Shown here piece by piece: positions 44,693 through 54,400 of a DNA stretch of 59,518 nt. Both the position numbers and the translations under genes were made by a program. Positions within the stretch are counted from its first letter, which is position 1, and each line of letters begins with the position of its first letter. A model generated the notes under the pieces. It was not told the origin of the DNA and did no database searches. It worked only from the letters and a program-made list of their open reading frames with translations. Origin of the DNA: DASXRA01 sp036558905 (GTDB taxonomy: Bacteria > Actinomycetota > Actinomycetes > Mycobacteriales > Jatrophihabitantaceae); NCBI GenBank assembly GCA_036558905.1, contig DATBER010000017.1:1-59518 (forward strand). The letters run 5' to 3'.

Positions 44693-47600
44693 CTATACGC
44701 GCTTGATCTCCAGGTGCGCCGTCTGCACCAGCGTGACGCCGGTGCGCCGCTGCACCATCTTGCCCCGTCCGGGCGGCAGCGGCTCCATCTTGGTCGAGCC
44801 CAGGATCGCGCCCTCGTCCTTGCTGCCCGACAGCAGGATGCCCGGCGAGCCCATCTCGCGGACGCGCTGGATCACGCCGTCAAACATGCCGCGGCCAGCG
44901 CCGCCGGCCGCCCGGCTGAGGATCACGTGCAGGCCGATGTCGCGGGCCTGAGGCAGGAACTCGGTCAGCGACAGCAGCGGGTTGCCCTGCGATCCCCCGA
45001 CCAGGTCGTAGTCGTCGATCAGCAGGAACAGCTTGGGTCCCTGCCACTGCGGGACCTCGCTCGACATCGGATCGACCTGGATGCCGGCCAACCGCTCGCG
45101 CAGCGCGCTGCCGATGTTGTTGACCATGTCCGGGGCGGCCGCCGAGGTCATCACGTAGCCGATCTGGTGCGGCGTGGTGATCGCGCCGAGCAGGCCACGC
45201 CGGTAGTCGAACGTGATGATCTTCGCCTCGGTCGGCGTGTAGCGAGCGGTGATGCCGCGCGCGATCACCCGCAGCAGGTTCGATTTACCCGACTCGACGT
45301 CGCCCACAACCATGAAGTGCGGCTCGGCGTCGAAGTCGACATACACCGGCGACAGCGTGTTCTCGTCGATGCCGACCGGCACGGCCGAGCGGGTCATGTC
45401 GACCTGCGGCAGGGCGGTGAACGGCAGGTCGGCCGGCAACAGCCGCACCTCGGGCGCCAGCGGGCCGGACCAGGCGTCGGCCATGCGCTTGACCATGATG
45501 GCCACGCCGTCGGACAGCGTCTCCGACGACGGGTCGCCGTCGATGCGCGGCAGCGCCGAGAGGAAGTGCAGCTTGTCCGGGCTCAGGCCCCGACCGGGCT
45601 TGCCGGCCGGCACGTTGGCCGCGGCCCGCCGGTCGACGTCGGACTCGGTCGGATCGCCCAGCCGCAGCTCCAGCCGGCTGCCGATCAGATCGCGCAGGGC
45701 CGGTCGCATCTCCATCCAGCGCTGGATGGACAGCACCACGTGCACGCCGAAGCCCAGCCCGCGCGCGGCGATCTGGGTGATCTCCGTCTCCAGCGCCTCG
45801 TAGTCGGAGCGCACCGTGCCCCAACCGTCGACCACCAGGAACACGTCGCCGAAGCCGTCGCGCGGCACCTGGCCCGCGCCGAGCATGCGCCGATAGGAAG
45901 CCATCGAGTCGACGCGGTACTGGGTGAACACCGCCTCGCGGTGATCGAGCAGGGTGGAGATCTCGGCGATCGTGCGCCGCAGCCGGTCCGGCTCGAGCCG
46001 GGTGGCCACCGACCCGACGTGTGGCATGTCGGCCAGACCGGTCAGCGTGCCGCCGCCGAAGTCCAGGCAGTAGAACTGCACCTGCTCGGGCGTGTGGGTC
46101 AGCGACAGGGACGAGATCAGCGTGCGCAGCACGGTGCTCTTGCCGCTCTGCGGACCACCGGCCACGAGGAAGTGCGAGCTGGCCAGGTCGAGCCACATCG
46201 GGTCGCGCCGCTGCTCGAACGGCTTGTCGACCAGGCCGATCGGGAACGTCAGCGGCGGCACGTTGTTCCAGTCCATCGGGCGCAGTCCGCGGTCGGTCTC
46301 GGTCAGCCGCGGCAGCAGCTCGTCGAGAGTCGACGGGACGTCCAGCGGAGGCAGCCACACCTGCTTCGCGGGCGCGCCGCGGCCTTTGAGCCGGTCGACG
46401 ATGATCTCCATCAGCGTCTCGCTCGGGCCGCGCTCTTCCGGCTGCGGCTCGGGCGTCGTCACGGTCGACTCGGGGGCGCGCGGCGTCACGTAGGGCAGCC
46501 CGTACGGCAGCATCTGGAACTGCGTCGGACCGCCGCCGCCGGCCCCCACCGAGGTGGCCCGCTTGGTGTACGCGCCGGAGACGTAGGCCGCCTTGAAGCG
46601 CACCAGCGCCTCGGTGCCCTCTTTGAGGTAGCCGTTGCCGGGCGCGCTGGGCAGCTCGTACGCGTCGGGCACACCGAGCACGACGCGGCTCTCCATCGCC
46701 GAGAACGTCCGCAGACCGATCCGGTAGGACAGGTGCGTGTCCAGGCCGCGCAGCTTGCCTTCCTCCAGGCGTTGCGAGGCCAGCAACAGGTGCACGCCCA
46801 GCGACCGGCCCAGGCGGCCGATCATCACGAACAGGTCGATGAAATCGGGCTTGGCCGAAAGCATCTCGCTGAACTCGTCGACCACGACGAACAGCGACGG
46901 CATCGGCTCCAGCGGCGCGCCCTGCTCGCGGGCCCGCTCGTAGTCCTTCAGGGACGAGTAGTTGCCGGCCTCGCGCAGCAGTTCCTGGCGCCGGTTCATC
47001 TCGCCGGCCAGGGCGTCCTTCATCCGATCGACGAGGATCAGCTCGTCGGCCAGGTTGGTGATCACCGCGCTGGTGTGCGGCAGCACGTCGAGGCTGGCGA
47101 ACGTGGCGCCGCCCTTGAAGTCGACGAGCACGAAGTTGAGCACCTCGGACGAGTGCGTGAGGGCCAGGCCCAGCACCAGCGTGCGCAGTAGCTCGGACTT
47201 GCCCGAACCCGTAGCGCCGATGACCAGCCCGTGCGGGCCCATGCCCCCCTGCGCCGACTCTTTGATGTCCAGATCGACGGCCTGGCCGCTGGCGCCCACG
47301 CCGATCGGCACGCGCAGCCGGTCGCGCGGCGCCCGCTGCCGCCAGGTGACGGCCGTGTCGATCTGGTAGGCATCGCCGAGGCGCAGCAGGTCGGGCAGGC
47401 TCAGGTCGGCGGTGAGCGCGTCGGTCGGCTCGGCCGAGGCAGCCGACACCCGCAATGGCGACATGGCCCGGGCCAGCGTCTCCATCTCGGCGACACTTAG
47501 CGTGTCCGGAGTACCCAGCCGGGTGGCCTTCTGCGTGCCGGTGCGGTCCTCGCGAACCATCGAGATCGAGCCGTTGCTCAGCCGCAGCTGCAGGACGCCG

Positions 47601-48655
47601 GCGTTGTAGTCGGTGCCGAGCACGCCGTCGAGGTCGAGCACGGTGACGCCGTGGACCAGGCCGGTGGCCAGCTGCGACTCGCGCGGCACCTGGCCGCCGT
47701 CGAGCACGACGATCACGTGCGGTCCCTCGCTCGCCCCGCCGGCGATGCCGAACCGGGGCCGGCTGGTGAGCGTGTCGCCGAACATCGCCTCGAGGGCCAG
47801 CAGGTCGTCGCTGACCAGCCGGGCCTGGCCGACCGCGTCGTAGGTCTCGGCAGCGAGGCCGTGCGGCAACCACTTGAGCCACTCCCACGCGTCGGGGCGG
47901 CTCGTGCAGACGGCGACGATCACGTCGTCGGGCGTGTGGAACGTCGTCAACTGGGCCACGATGGCGCGGGCCAGCCCCCGGACGTCGCGGCGCTCGCCGG
48001 CGAACGTGATCCGCGCGAACGCGGTGAAGGCGATGGCCACCGGGAGGTCGGCCACCGCCGAGTGAGTACGCACGAAGCGGCGCAGCGACCCGGCCGAGAT
48101 GGGTTCCAGATCCTCGACCGGCTTCGTCTCCGGCGACACGAGCGTGACCGCCAGACGCTGCGCGCCCCGGGCCACCCGCACCGACAGGAAGTCGCCGTCG
48201 ATCGGACGGCGCTCCCACAAGCGGGTACCCAGCGCGATGCACCACAGCGAGTGCGGATCAGGGTGATGCCACAGGGCCGAGGCGCGCTGGGCCTCAGCCG
48301 CCCGGCGCACCCGGCGGCGCACCTGACCGAGGTAGCGCTGGAAGTCGCGGCGGTCGCCATCCAGGCGCCGGCGCTTCTCGCCCGACGAGCGGCCCATGCT
48401 GCCCGTCATCATGCCGAGCATGGACAGCGCCATCATGCCGCTGGCCAGGTAGGTGATCGGCGAGCCGCCGCTGCCGGTAACCAGCAACGCGGTCGATCCG
48501 GCCCCGGCGGCCATCGGCAGGTAGGTCAGCGCCTGGCCCATGCCGCCCGTGCTCACCGACTCAGGAAGCTCCGGAGGCGACTCGAGAACGATCTCGCCCT
48601 TGGGCTCAGGTGGTGGCTGCCGGCGCAGCGGTCGCCGAAACAGCTCGGTGCTCAC
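44693..48655 (-). CDS. eccC: Type VII secretion ATPase EccC
   Basis: A 1320-residue, single-chain motor of the ESX membrane complex. Two membrane helices near the N-terminus (about 45-85) are followed by a DUF-type domain and three FtsK/SpoIIIE ATPase domains. Their Walker A loops are GATGSGKSE (about 480), GGPQSGKST (about 833) and GDVESGKSN (about 1117). The first domain has VDFKGGATF and VVVDEFSEML (Walker B), as in EccC of ESX-1. It drives export of WXG100 substrates, which bind to its C-terminal ATPase. The GTG at 48655 follows GGAGG. The gene is divergent from eccD, with 112 nt between them. Confidence 0.96.
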   Translation of the reverse strand: MSTELFRRPLRRQPPPEPKGEIVLESPPELPESVSTGGMGQALTYLPMAAGAGSTALLVTGSGGSPITYLASGMMALSMLGMMTGSMGRSSGEKRRRLDGDRRDFQRYLGQVRRRVRRAAEAQRASALWHHPDPHSLWCIALGTRLWERRPIDGDFLSVRVARGAQRLAVTLVSPETKPVEDLEPISAGSLRRFVRTHSAVADLPVAIAFTAFARITFAGERRDVRGLARAIVAQLTTFHTPDDVIVAVCTSRPDAWEWLKWLPHGLAAETYDAVGQARLVSDDLLALEAMFGDTLTSRPRFGIAGGASEGPHVIVVLDGGQVPRESQLATGLVHGVTVLDLDGVLGTDYNAGVLQLRLSNGSISMVREDRTGTQKATRLGTPDTLSVAEMETLARAMSPLRVSAASAEPTDALTADLSLPDLLRLGDAYQIDTAVTWRQRAPRDRLRVPIGVGASGQAVDLDIKESAQGGMGPHGLVIGATGSGKSELLRTLVLGLALTHSSEVLNFVLVDFKGGATFASLDVLPHTSAVITNLADELILVDRMKDALAGEMNRRQELLREAGNYSSLKDYERAREQGAPLEPMPSLFVVVDEFSEMLSAKPDFIDLFVMIGRLGRSLGVHLLLASQRLEEGKLRGLDTHLSYRIGLRTFSAMESRVVLGVPDAYELPSAPGNGYLKEGTEALVRFKAAYVSGAYTKRATSVGAGGGGPTQFQMLPYGLPYVTPRAPESTVTTPEPQPEERGPSETLMEIIVDRLKGRGAPAKQVWLPPLDVPSTLDELLPRLTETDRGLRPMDWNNVPPLTFPIGLVDKPFEQRRDPMWLDLASSHFLVAGGPQSGKSTVLRTLISSLSLTHTPEQVQFYCLDFGGGTLTGLADMPHVGSVATRLEPDRLRRTIAEISTLLDHREAVFTQYRVDSMASYRRMLGAGQVPRDGFGDVFLVVDGWGTVRSDYEALETEITQIAARGLGFGVHVVLSIQRWMEMRPALRDLIGSRLELRLGDPTESDVDRRAAANVPAGKPGRGLSPDKLHFLSALPRIDGDPSSETLSDGVAIMVKRMADAWSGPLAPEVRLLPADLPFTALPQVDMTRSAVPVGIDENTLSPVYVDFDAEPHFMVVGDVESGKSNLLRVIARGITARYTPTEAKIITFDYRRGLLGAITTPHQIGYVMTSAAAPDMVNNIGSALRERLAGIQVDPMSSEVPQWQGPKLFLLIDDYDLVGGSQGNPLLSLTEFLPQARDIGLHVILSRAAGGAGRGMFDGVIQRVREMGSPGILLSGSKDEGAILGSTKMEPLPPGRGKMVQRRTGVTLVQTAHLEIKRV

Positions 48656-48689
48656 CCTCTGACCTCCGATACGGTTGCACTTTCGGTTG

Positions 48690-48719
48690 GCTATCGTGCC
48701 TGACTGGCACAAATGTCAG
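48690..48719 (-). promoter_or_regulatory. Probable eccC promoter
   Basis: On the minus strand CTGACA (48714-48719) and GATAGC (48690-48695) are 18 nt apart. An inverted repeat GTGCC-tgact-GGCAC fills the spacer (48696-48710) and could bind a regulator. The start lies 35 nt upstream of the eccC GTG. Confidence 0.45.
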
Positions 48720-48767
48720 ATCCTGGGCTTGATCGTAGGGCCCCTGTGGTGAAAGCGAGAGTGGCCG

Positions 48768-50162
48768 GTGGCTACCGCGAGCGTCATGTCCAGCACCTGC
48801 CGCCTGACGGTCATTACCCCGAAGTGGCGCGTCGACCTCGCGGTCCCGGTCGACATCCCGGTGTCCGACCTGCTCACCACTCTGGTCCGCAGCATGGGCC
48901 CCGACCTGGCCGACGACGGCGCCGCGCAGGGTGGCTGGGTCCTGCAGCAACTGGGCAAGGCACCGCTCGAACCGTCGGCGACGCTCGCCACGGCGCAGGT
49001 CCGCGACGGCGAGGTGCTGCGGCTGCTCCCGCGGTCCAGCCAGCTGCCCGAGCTGGCCTTCGACGACGTGCTCGACGCCGTGGCCCAGGGCGTGAACGAG
49101 CGCACCCCGCGCTGGCGGCCCGAACACACCGCCCGGGCGTCGGTGCTGTTCGCAGCGGGCGCACTGCTGTTCGCGCTGATCACCGCGCTGCTGACCGGAC
49201 CCAAGTGGCTGCCGTCGGCGGTCGCCACGGGCGTCACGGCCGCCATGCTGCTGGGCGCCGCCGCGGCGCTCGGCCGCGCGTTCGGTCAGCGTGCCGCCGG
49301 GATCACGGCCGGCAGCTTCGCCGTCGCGTACGCCGCAGCCTGCGGGGCCACCGCGCTCGGCGACCATCACTCGCTGTGGGCGTTCGGGGCCACCCAACTG
49401 CTGCCGGCCCTGTGCGCCGCCGTGTTCGCCGCGGTCATTGCGCTCATCCTGCTGGGCACCGGCGTCACGATCTTCGTCGCGATCATCGCCGCCGGACTGC
49501 TCGGCGCGATCGGCACCGGCGTGTCGAACATCGCCAGCCTCGGCGTGTACGGCTCGGCGGCACTGGTCGCCGCCATCACCCTCGCGTGCTCGCCGATGCT
49601 GCCCATGTTCGCGTTCCGCCTGTCCCGGCTGCCGCTGCCCTCCATCCCGGGCAACGCCGAGGACCTGCGCCGCGACGCCGGCACCGTCGACGGACCCAGC
49701 GTGCTCGACCAGGCGGTACGCGCCGACCAGTACCTGACCGGGCTCATCTCGGCCACCGGCATCACGCTCGCCGGATCGGCCGCGATGCTCGCCACCGGCG
49801 GTATCAGCGACCGAGTGCTGGCCGGCGTGCTCGGCGCCATCTGCCTGCTACGCGCCCGGCTGTTCACCGGACGCGGCCAGCGGTCCGCGATGCTGATCGC
49901 CGGCGGAGTGGCCGGCCTGGCCATCCTGGTGACGCGCGCCTTCGCCGTGCACGACACGACCCGGGTGCTCGCGTTCATCGTCCCGGCCGTGGTGCTGGCC
50001 GCGCTGTTCCTCGTGTTCGCCGTCGCGCTGCCCGACCGGCGGCTGGCCCCGACCTGGGCCCGGGCGGCCGACCTCATCGAGGCGACGCTCATCCTGTCGG
50101 TCATCCCGCTGGCGCTGGGTGTGATCGGCGTCTACGGCGCCGTGCGCAACCTGTCGAGTTAG
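48768..50162 (+). CDS. eccD: Type VII secretion membrane protein EccD
   Basis: A 464-residue channel subunit. The N-terminal 95 residues form a ubiquitin-like (YukD) domain: RLTVITPKWRVDLAVPVDIPVSDLLTTLVRSM, then GEVLRLLPRSSQ. Some eleven membrane helices follow, from ASVLFAAGALLFALITALL to LILSVIPLALGVIGVYGAV. EccD forms the pore-like ring of the ESX complex. The GTG at 48768 follows GGCCGGTG; no better start exists. It is convergent with the 212-aa gene (2 nt between the stops). Confidence 0.93.
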   Translation: MATASVMSSTCRLTVITPKWRVDLAVPVDIPVSDLLTTLVRSMGPDLADDGAAQGGWVLQQLGKAPLEPSATLATAQVRDGEVLRLLPRSSQLPELAFDDVLDAVAQGVNERTPRWRPEHTARASVLFAAGALLFALITALLTGPKWLPSAVATGVTAAMLLGAAAALGRAFGQRAAGITAGSFAVAYAAACGATALGDHHSLWAFGATQLLPALCAAVFAAVIALILLGTGVTIFVAIIAAGLLGAIGTGVSNIASLGVYGSAALVAAITLACSPMLPMFAFRLSRLPLPSIPGNAEDLRRDAGTVDGPSVLDQAVRADQYLTGLISATGITLAGSAAMLATGGISDRVLAGVLGAICLLRARLFTGRGQRSAMLIAGGVAGLAILVTRAFAVHDTTRVLAFIVPAVVLAALFLVFAVALPDRRLAPTWARAADLIEATLILSVIPLALGVIGVYGAVRNLSS

Positions 50163-50164
50163 CG

Positions 50165-50803
50165 TCAGCGCGAGGTCTGGGCGAGTAGCCGGCCCTCGGC
50201 CTGCGACGGGTCCAGCGCCACGTAGCGGACGCTGCCGCGCGACACCAGCGCCACCGCGCCCGGGCCCAGCGAACCCAGCTGCCCTATCGACGACAGGCTC
50301 AGCCCCATGATCGAGGCCAGCGCGTTCGCGACGTTCGACGGGACCTGACCGAGCACCAGCACGTCGGCGTGGGCCGTCGCGCCCAGGTCCGACGGTGACA
50401 TGAGCGCCCGGATGTCCAGCCGGCACTGCCACGGGCCGGCGTCGCCCAGCCCGCCCGTCTCGGCCGGCCGGTCGTCGACCACGAGCACCGGCGCGTTCGG
50501 TGCCCCGGGCGGCGGCAGCCCCGCTCCGGGCGGGGCCACGGCCACGTCGACGCCGTGCCGGACCAGGGGCCCCCACGCCTGCGGTCGCGGGCTCTGCACA
50601 CGCACGGTCGCCCCGACCGAGGCCGCCCGCATGGCCAGCAGCTGCGCCGGCACCGCGCCGGCCAGCACCGCGATGCGGGTGCCCTGCGGGCGGAAGATGC
50701 GCAGCGACACGGGGCGGTCGCGCTGCACGCCGATACGCAGGCCGGACGCCTGAGCCGGGGCGGTGTCGCCCGCCCGGATGAGGACCGGCATCGACCCGAA
50801 CAT
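50165..50803 (-). CDS. Unknown protein of the type VII locus, EccE-coupled
   Basis: A 212-residue protein with no signal peptide or membrane helix that I can see. The middle reads as alternating strands and helices (RIAVLAGAVPAQLLAMRAASVGATVRVQSP, then ADVLVLGQVPSNVANALASIMGLS), so a Rossmann-like fold is possible. It starts in a TGATG overlap with eccE (GTG at 50806 is an alternative start), so both are coupled. I do not recognise the family; similar proteins of unknown function occur in actinobacterial ESX loci. It may be a cytosolic accessory of the secretion machine, but nothing in the sequence proves this. Confidence 0.62.
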   Translation of the reverse strand: MFGSMPVLIRAGDTAPAQASGLRIGVQRDRPVSLRIFRPQGTRIAVLAGAVPAQLLAMRAASVGATVRVQSPRPQAWGPLVRHGVDVAVAPPGAGLPPPGAPNAPVLVVDDRPAETGGLGDAGPWQCRLDIRALMSPSDLGATAHADVLVLGQVPSNVANALASIMGLSLSSIGQLGSLGPGAVALVSRGSVRYVALDPSQAEGRLLAQTSR

Positions 50804-52053
50804 CACACCAACCCGTCGCTCAGCCCGAGCGGCGTCGTGGCGCGCAACAGCTCGCCCTGCTCGCCGTCGAGACGCTGCACGGTCAATCCCGCGTCGCCGA
50901 GGACCTTGCGCAGCCGGACGCCGAGGTCGCCGCGCTTGCCTTCGACCGGCTCGCTCACCCGCACGAGCAGGTTGGCCTCCGCGCCGCCGCGGTGTCGATC
51001 CGGGGTCAGCACCAGGGTGGTGGCCGCGACTCGTCCCGGCAGGTACGGCGCGATCTCGGCCAGCTTGCCCAGCGCGGTTGTGGCCGAACCGCCCACAGCG
51101 ACGGTGGACGAGTACGTGCCGCCGACCCGGATGCCGCCTCCGGTCTCGACGGTCGCCGCGGCGCCCGCATCAGCGGTGCGAGCGGCCGGGCCGAGGCAGT
51201 TGTCCAGGATGCGGTGGGCGGCCGGCTCGTCCAGGGGCTGGACGCGCAGTCGCGTGCTGCCCAGGACCTCCTCGGCCCGCATCGCGCACCGGCGCAGGAT
51301 CTGGGCGATGGCGGCGTCAGAACCGCCCCGGTCGGCCAGCGCGCCGGCGGCCAGGATCGTGTCGAGCGTCAGCACGCAGTACCGGGTCGCGCCCCGGGGC
51401 AGCAGCGGCGTCGGCACCGTCGGCGCCGAGGGCGGCACGACGGCCGGGGTGACGACGTTGAGCAGCCGGACGCTCGCGAGGTTGACGTCCTCGATGGTCA
51501 GCAGCGAGGTGAACCCGTCCAACGGCACGGCGACGTCCTCGTTGAATACGCTGTCCTGCCGCAACTCCAGCGGCAGCGCCCAGGTGAGGCCGGCCTGGAT
51601 GACCGCGACCGGCGTGCTGCCCGATGGGGCAACGTCGAGCACCCGGTACGGCCCGGCCAGCGAGGCCAGACCGGTGAACCGCCGCTGCCCACGCCGACGG
51701 GCGGTCAGCCGCACCCGAGAGCTCAGCACCTGGTAGAGCCACCGCCGCTGGGCCGGGATGAGGCCGAGCAGCACGAAGACTGCGCCGATGGCGACACCGA
51801 TCACCGGCCAGCCGTGCTTGGCGGCCAGCCCGCACACCACGGCGGCGGCGGCGATCTCTACGAGAACCAACTGGACCACGGAGAGCCGGGTGCCCGTCGG
51901 TGCGGACACCGCGGCCCGCTGGGCCGGGCCGCCGCGCCGGCGATGTCCGCCTCCGCCGCCTCCGCTCGGGCCGGACGACGACTGGACGGTGGCCTGCGAC
52001 CAGCCGTTGGACGACGATCGTCCGCCTCCGGGCCCCTGCCGGACGTCGGTCAC
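50803..52053 (-). CDS. eccE: Type VII secretion protein EccE
   Basis: A 416-residue ESX membrane protein. About 45 Gly/Ser-rich residues (GGGGGGHRRRGG) precede two membrane helices (VQLVLVEIAAAAVVCGLAA and PVIGVAIGAVFVLLGLIP) near residues 60-110. A large cytosolic/peripheral domain of mixed alpha/beta type follows, typical of EccE (for example YRVLDVAPSG and NLLVRVSEPVEG). EccE sits at the outside of the EccB-C-D-E complex. The GTG at 52053 follows AAGGAGG. The protein is shorter and more diverged than mycobacterial EccE. Confidence 0.82.
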   Translation of the reverse strand: MTDVRQGPGGGRSSSNGWSQATVQSSSGPSGGGGGGHRRRGGPAQRAAVSAPTGTRLSVVQLVLVEIAAAAVVCGLAAKHGWPVIGVAIGAVFVLLGLIPAQRRWLYQVLSSRVRLTARRRGQRRFTGLASLAGPYRVLDVAPSGSTPVAVIQAGLTWALPLELRQDSVFNEDVAVPLDGFTSLLTIEDVNLASVRLLNVVTPAVVPPSAPTVPTPLLPRGATRYCVLTLDTILAAGALADRGGSDAAIAQILRRCAMRAEEVLGSTRLRVQPLDEPAAHRILDNCLGPAARTADAGAAATVETGGGIRVGGTYSSTVAVGGSATTALGKLAEIAPYLPGRVAATTLVLTPDRHRGGAEANLLVRVSEPVEGKRGDLGVRLRKVLGDAGLTVQRLDGEQGELLRATTPLGLSDGLV

Positions 52054-52195
52054 TGATCCTCCTTGCGCGACATGGCATGAGATCCTGTCGAATGTCGGCA
52101 CGCATCATCGCAGGTCATGACAATCTCGCCTGCGCCGTATCCTGTCCGGCGGTCGCAATCCGATCAAGCGACCCCCGCATCCGGAAGGGGAACCC

Positions 52196-53602
52196 GTGCA
52201 GTCACGCCGCGATCAACTACAGGCGTACAAGTTCCTCACGCGGCGGGCGCTCGCCGCGCTCGTCGCCGGCGAGCCGGACGTACCCGAGGCGCCGATGCGG
52301 CGAATCTCGCTGACCACGGCCACGGGCGTCATGGTGGCGGTGCTCGTCGTCGCCGGGTTCGCGGTCTTCGGGCTCATCCGGCCCGGCAACAACACCAAGA
52401 TCGAGTCCGGCACCGTGTACATCGAACGCGAGACCGGAACCAGCTTCGTCCTGCTGAGCGACGGTGATCTGCATCCCGCGCTGAACTTCACCTCGGCCGC
52501 ACTCGCAGTGGGCCAAAAGGGCAAGGTTTCGGTCAAGACCGTGTCGTCGGGTGCGTTGGCGCACAAGCCGCACGGCGCGGCCGTCGGCATCGCGGGCGCA
52601 CCCCAGTCGGTCCCCCGCTCGACCAGCCACATAGTGAGCACGCCGTGGACGGTCTGCTCGCAGGCGCACACGCAGGGAGCCAGCGGCGACCGCGCCGTGG
52701 TCACCGTCTCCATCGGCAGCGAGGCCGGCTCGACCCGGCTGCCCGCCGACTACGGGGTCGTGGCGTCCACGCCGTCGAACCGGTCACTGCCCTATCTGCT
52801 CTGGCACGGGCAGCGCCTGTCCATCAAGTCCCAGGACGTCGCGACGGCGCTCGGCCTGCAGGCCGGCAACCCGCTGATCGTCGGCTCCAGCCTGCTCAAC
52901 GCGCTGCCCCAGGGGCCGCCCCTGGCCACGCCGACCGTCGCCGACGCCGGCCAGGCCGGTCCGAGCGTCGGGGGCACGCCGACGCTCGTGGGCCAGCTGG
53001 TCCAGGCCACCGACGACGGCACCTTCCGCGCGGCGCTGCGCGATGGCCTCACCGACAAGCTGACGCCGGTCGAGGTGGATCTGCTGCGCACGCTGCAGAT
53101 CGGCGGCCAGCCGCGTGATCCGGTCCGGACCAACCTGACCAACGTGCTGCGCGCGCCGGTGTCGAGCAACCCCGACGACCTGCTGCGCCAGTTCAAGGGC
53201 CTGCCGTCCGTCGTGCCGACCATCCCCGACGCGCCCACCCAGGCCGGCGGCGTCTGCGCGATCTACACCTCCAACGGGTCGACGGCCCTTTCCGTACCGC
53301 AGGGTACGGCGCCGGCCGACTCCGGCACGGTCAGCGAGTCCGAGCAGTCCGCGCGCGGCGTCGCCGACAAGGTCGATGTGCCGGCCTCGAAGGCGGCGAT
53401 CGCTGTCGCGAACAACGGTGCCGCCGCGCGCTATCTCATCGTCGCGCCCGGCAAGAAGTACCCCGCCTCCGACAAGGCGATGGAGAGCCTCGGCTACAGC
53501 TCGGTGACGCCGGCCGCGGTGCCCGCGCAGTTGCTCCTACTCATCCCGACCGGGCCCGCTCTGGACCCCGGCGCAGCTACCCAAATTGCGGCCGGATCTT
53601 GA
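52196..53602 (+). CDS. eccB: Type VII secretion protein EccB
   Basis: A 468-residue protein with the EccB opening MQSRRDQLQAYKFLTRRALAALVAGEPDVPEAPMRR, one membrane helix (GVMVAVLVVAGFAVFGLI, about 44-61), and a repeated extracytoplasmic domain (for example VCSQAHTQGASGDRAVVTV with its Cys, and GGVCAIYTSNGS with a second). The two cysteines probably form a disulfide, as in EccB1. It spans the periplasm-side part of the ESX machine. The GTG at 52196 follows GGAAGGGG. It is divergent from eccE (142 nt between them), with no strong promoter seen. Confidence 0.95.
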   Translation: MQSRRDQLQAYKFLTRRALAALVAGEPDVPEAPMRRISLTTATGVMVAVLVVAGFAVFGLIRPGNNTKIESGTVYIERETGTSFVLLSDGDLHPALNFTSAALAVGQKGKVSVKTVSSGALAHKPHGAAVGIAGAPQSVPRSTSHIVSTPWTVCSQAHTQGASGDRAVVTVSIGSEAGSTRLPADYGVVASTPSNRSLPYLLWHGQRLSIKSQDVATALGLQAGNPLIVGSSLLNALPQGPPLATPTVADAGQAGPSVGGTPTLVGQLVQATDDGTFRAALRDGLTDKLTPVEVDLLRTLQIGGQPRDPVRTNLTNVLRAPVSSNPDDLLRQFKGLPSVVPTIPDAPTQAGGVCAIYTSNGSTALSVPQGTAPADSGTVSESEQSARGVADKVDVPASKAAIAVANNGAAARYLIVAPGKKYPASDKAMESLGYSSVTPAAVPAQLLLLIPTGPALDPGAATQIAAGS

Positions 53603-53716
53603 CAAGAGCTGTACGTGGCGCAACTACTCGCGCGAACTCTGTCTGATCTGTACGTTATTCAACGCACATGCGTCCCGTGGGGGGGCGCTCTATCCCGAAA
53701 GGTTGAGGGGAGCATC

Positions 53717-54028
53717 GTGAGCGGTTTCCGCACAAGCCAAGAGGCCATGCAGGCCGGCGCAAACGCGGTCGAGCAGGCCCAGCAGTCCATCCAGGGGCAC
53801 ATCGGCACCCTGCGTGGCGAGGTCGAGCAGATGATGAGTGGCTGGCGGGGCGAGGCGGCCAGCGCGTTCGGCAACGTGCACAACTCGTTCGAGGAGAACG
53901 CCACCAAGATCAACCAGGCGCTCGCGCGGATCCACGAGGCGCTCGTGTCCACGCACTCCACGTACGGCTCGCAGGAGTCGGACCAGAGCCAGACCTTCAC
54001 TTCGATGAACAGCCAGATCAACGGCTGA
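53717..54028 (+). CDS. WXG100 protein, first pair, 103 aa
   Basis: A 103-residue helix-turn-helix ESAT-6-like protein. The hairpin turn carries the motif as WRG (MMSGWRGEAASAF). The C-terminal helix ends TYGSQESDQSQTFTS, with YGSQE fitting the YxxxD/E secretion motif. It is probably exported by the EccB/C/D/E complex as a heterodimer with the next gene product. The GTG at 53717 follows GAGGGGAG by 5 nt. A TTGACA at 53599-53604 overlaps the eccB stop and may be the -35 of its promoter, but no clear -10 follows. Confidence 0.92.
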   Translation: MSGFRTSQEAMQAGANAVEQAQQSIQGHIGTLRGEVEQMMSGWRGEAASAFGNVHNSFEENATKINQALARIHEALVSTHSTYGSQESDQSQTFTSMNSQING

Positions 54029-54067
54029 GCATCCGCAGACTCGACTTAAGGGAAAGGCATTTTCACA

Positions 54068-54355
54068 ATGGGTGAGATTCACGTCCAGTTTGAGAGCCTG
54101 CTCCAGGGCCAAGCTGGAATTGCGCAGACGTACAGTCGCCTGACCAGCACGCTCGAGCAGCTCGAGCAGGACCTCAACCCGATGGTCCAGTCGTGGACGG
54201 GTGCCGCGCAGGAGTCCTACATGCAGTGCAAGAAGCAGTGGGACGAGGCCGCGGCCAACCTCGCGTCGGTCCTCAACTCGATCGGCCAGGCGGTCGGTCA
54301 GGCGCACGAGAACTACCGCGCCGCCGAGAACGCTGCGCAGAGCAACTGGTCCTGA
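54068..54355 (+). CDS. WXG100 protein, first pair, 95 aa
   Basis: A 95-residue helical hairpin protein with the turn motif WTG (MVQSWTGAAQESYMQCKKQWDEAAANL). Near the end HENYRAAENAAQ gives YRAAE, a YxxxE match. It lies 39 nt after its partner and is presumed to form a heterodimer with it. GGGAAAGG precedes the ATG at 54068. A strong hairpin lies just after the stop (54365-54400). Confidence 0.92.
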   Translation: MGEIHVQFESLLQGQAGIAQTYSRLTSTLEQLEQDLNPMVQSWTGAAQESYMQCKKQWDEAAANLASVLNSIGQAVGQAHENYRAAENAAQSNWS

Positions 54356-54364
54356 CCGGCTCCG

Positions 54365-54400
54365 GACGGGAGTCGGGCCAGGTACGGCTCGGCTCCCGTC
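54365..54400 (+). terminator. Hairpin between the two WXG100 pairs
   Basis: A 15-bp stem (with two G-U pairs) from GACGGGAGTCGGGCC and GGCTCGGCTCCCGTC with a 6-nt loop, 9 nt after the stop of the 95-aa gene. No T tract follows, so it may attenuate or stabilise rather than fully terminate. Confidence 0.55.

Noticed and set aside
53599..53630. Strong sigma-70 promoter before the first WXG100 gene
   Set aside because: TTGACA is present but the -10 position (AACTAC) is poor, so it is mentioned only as possible.
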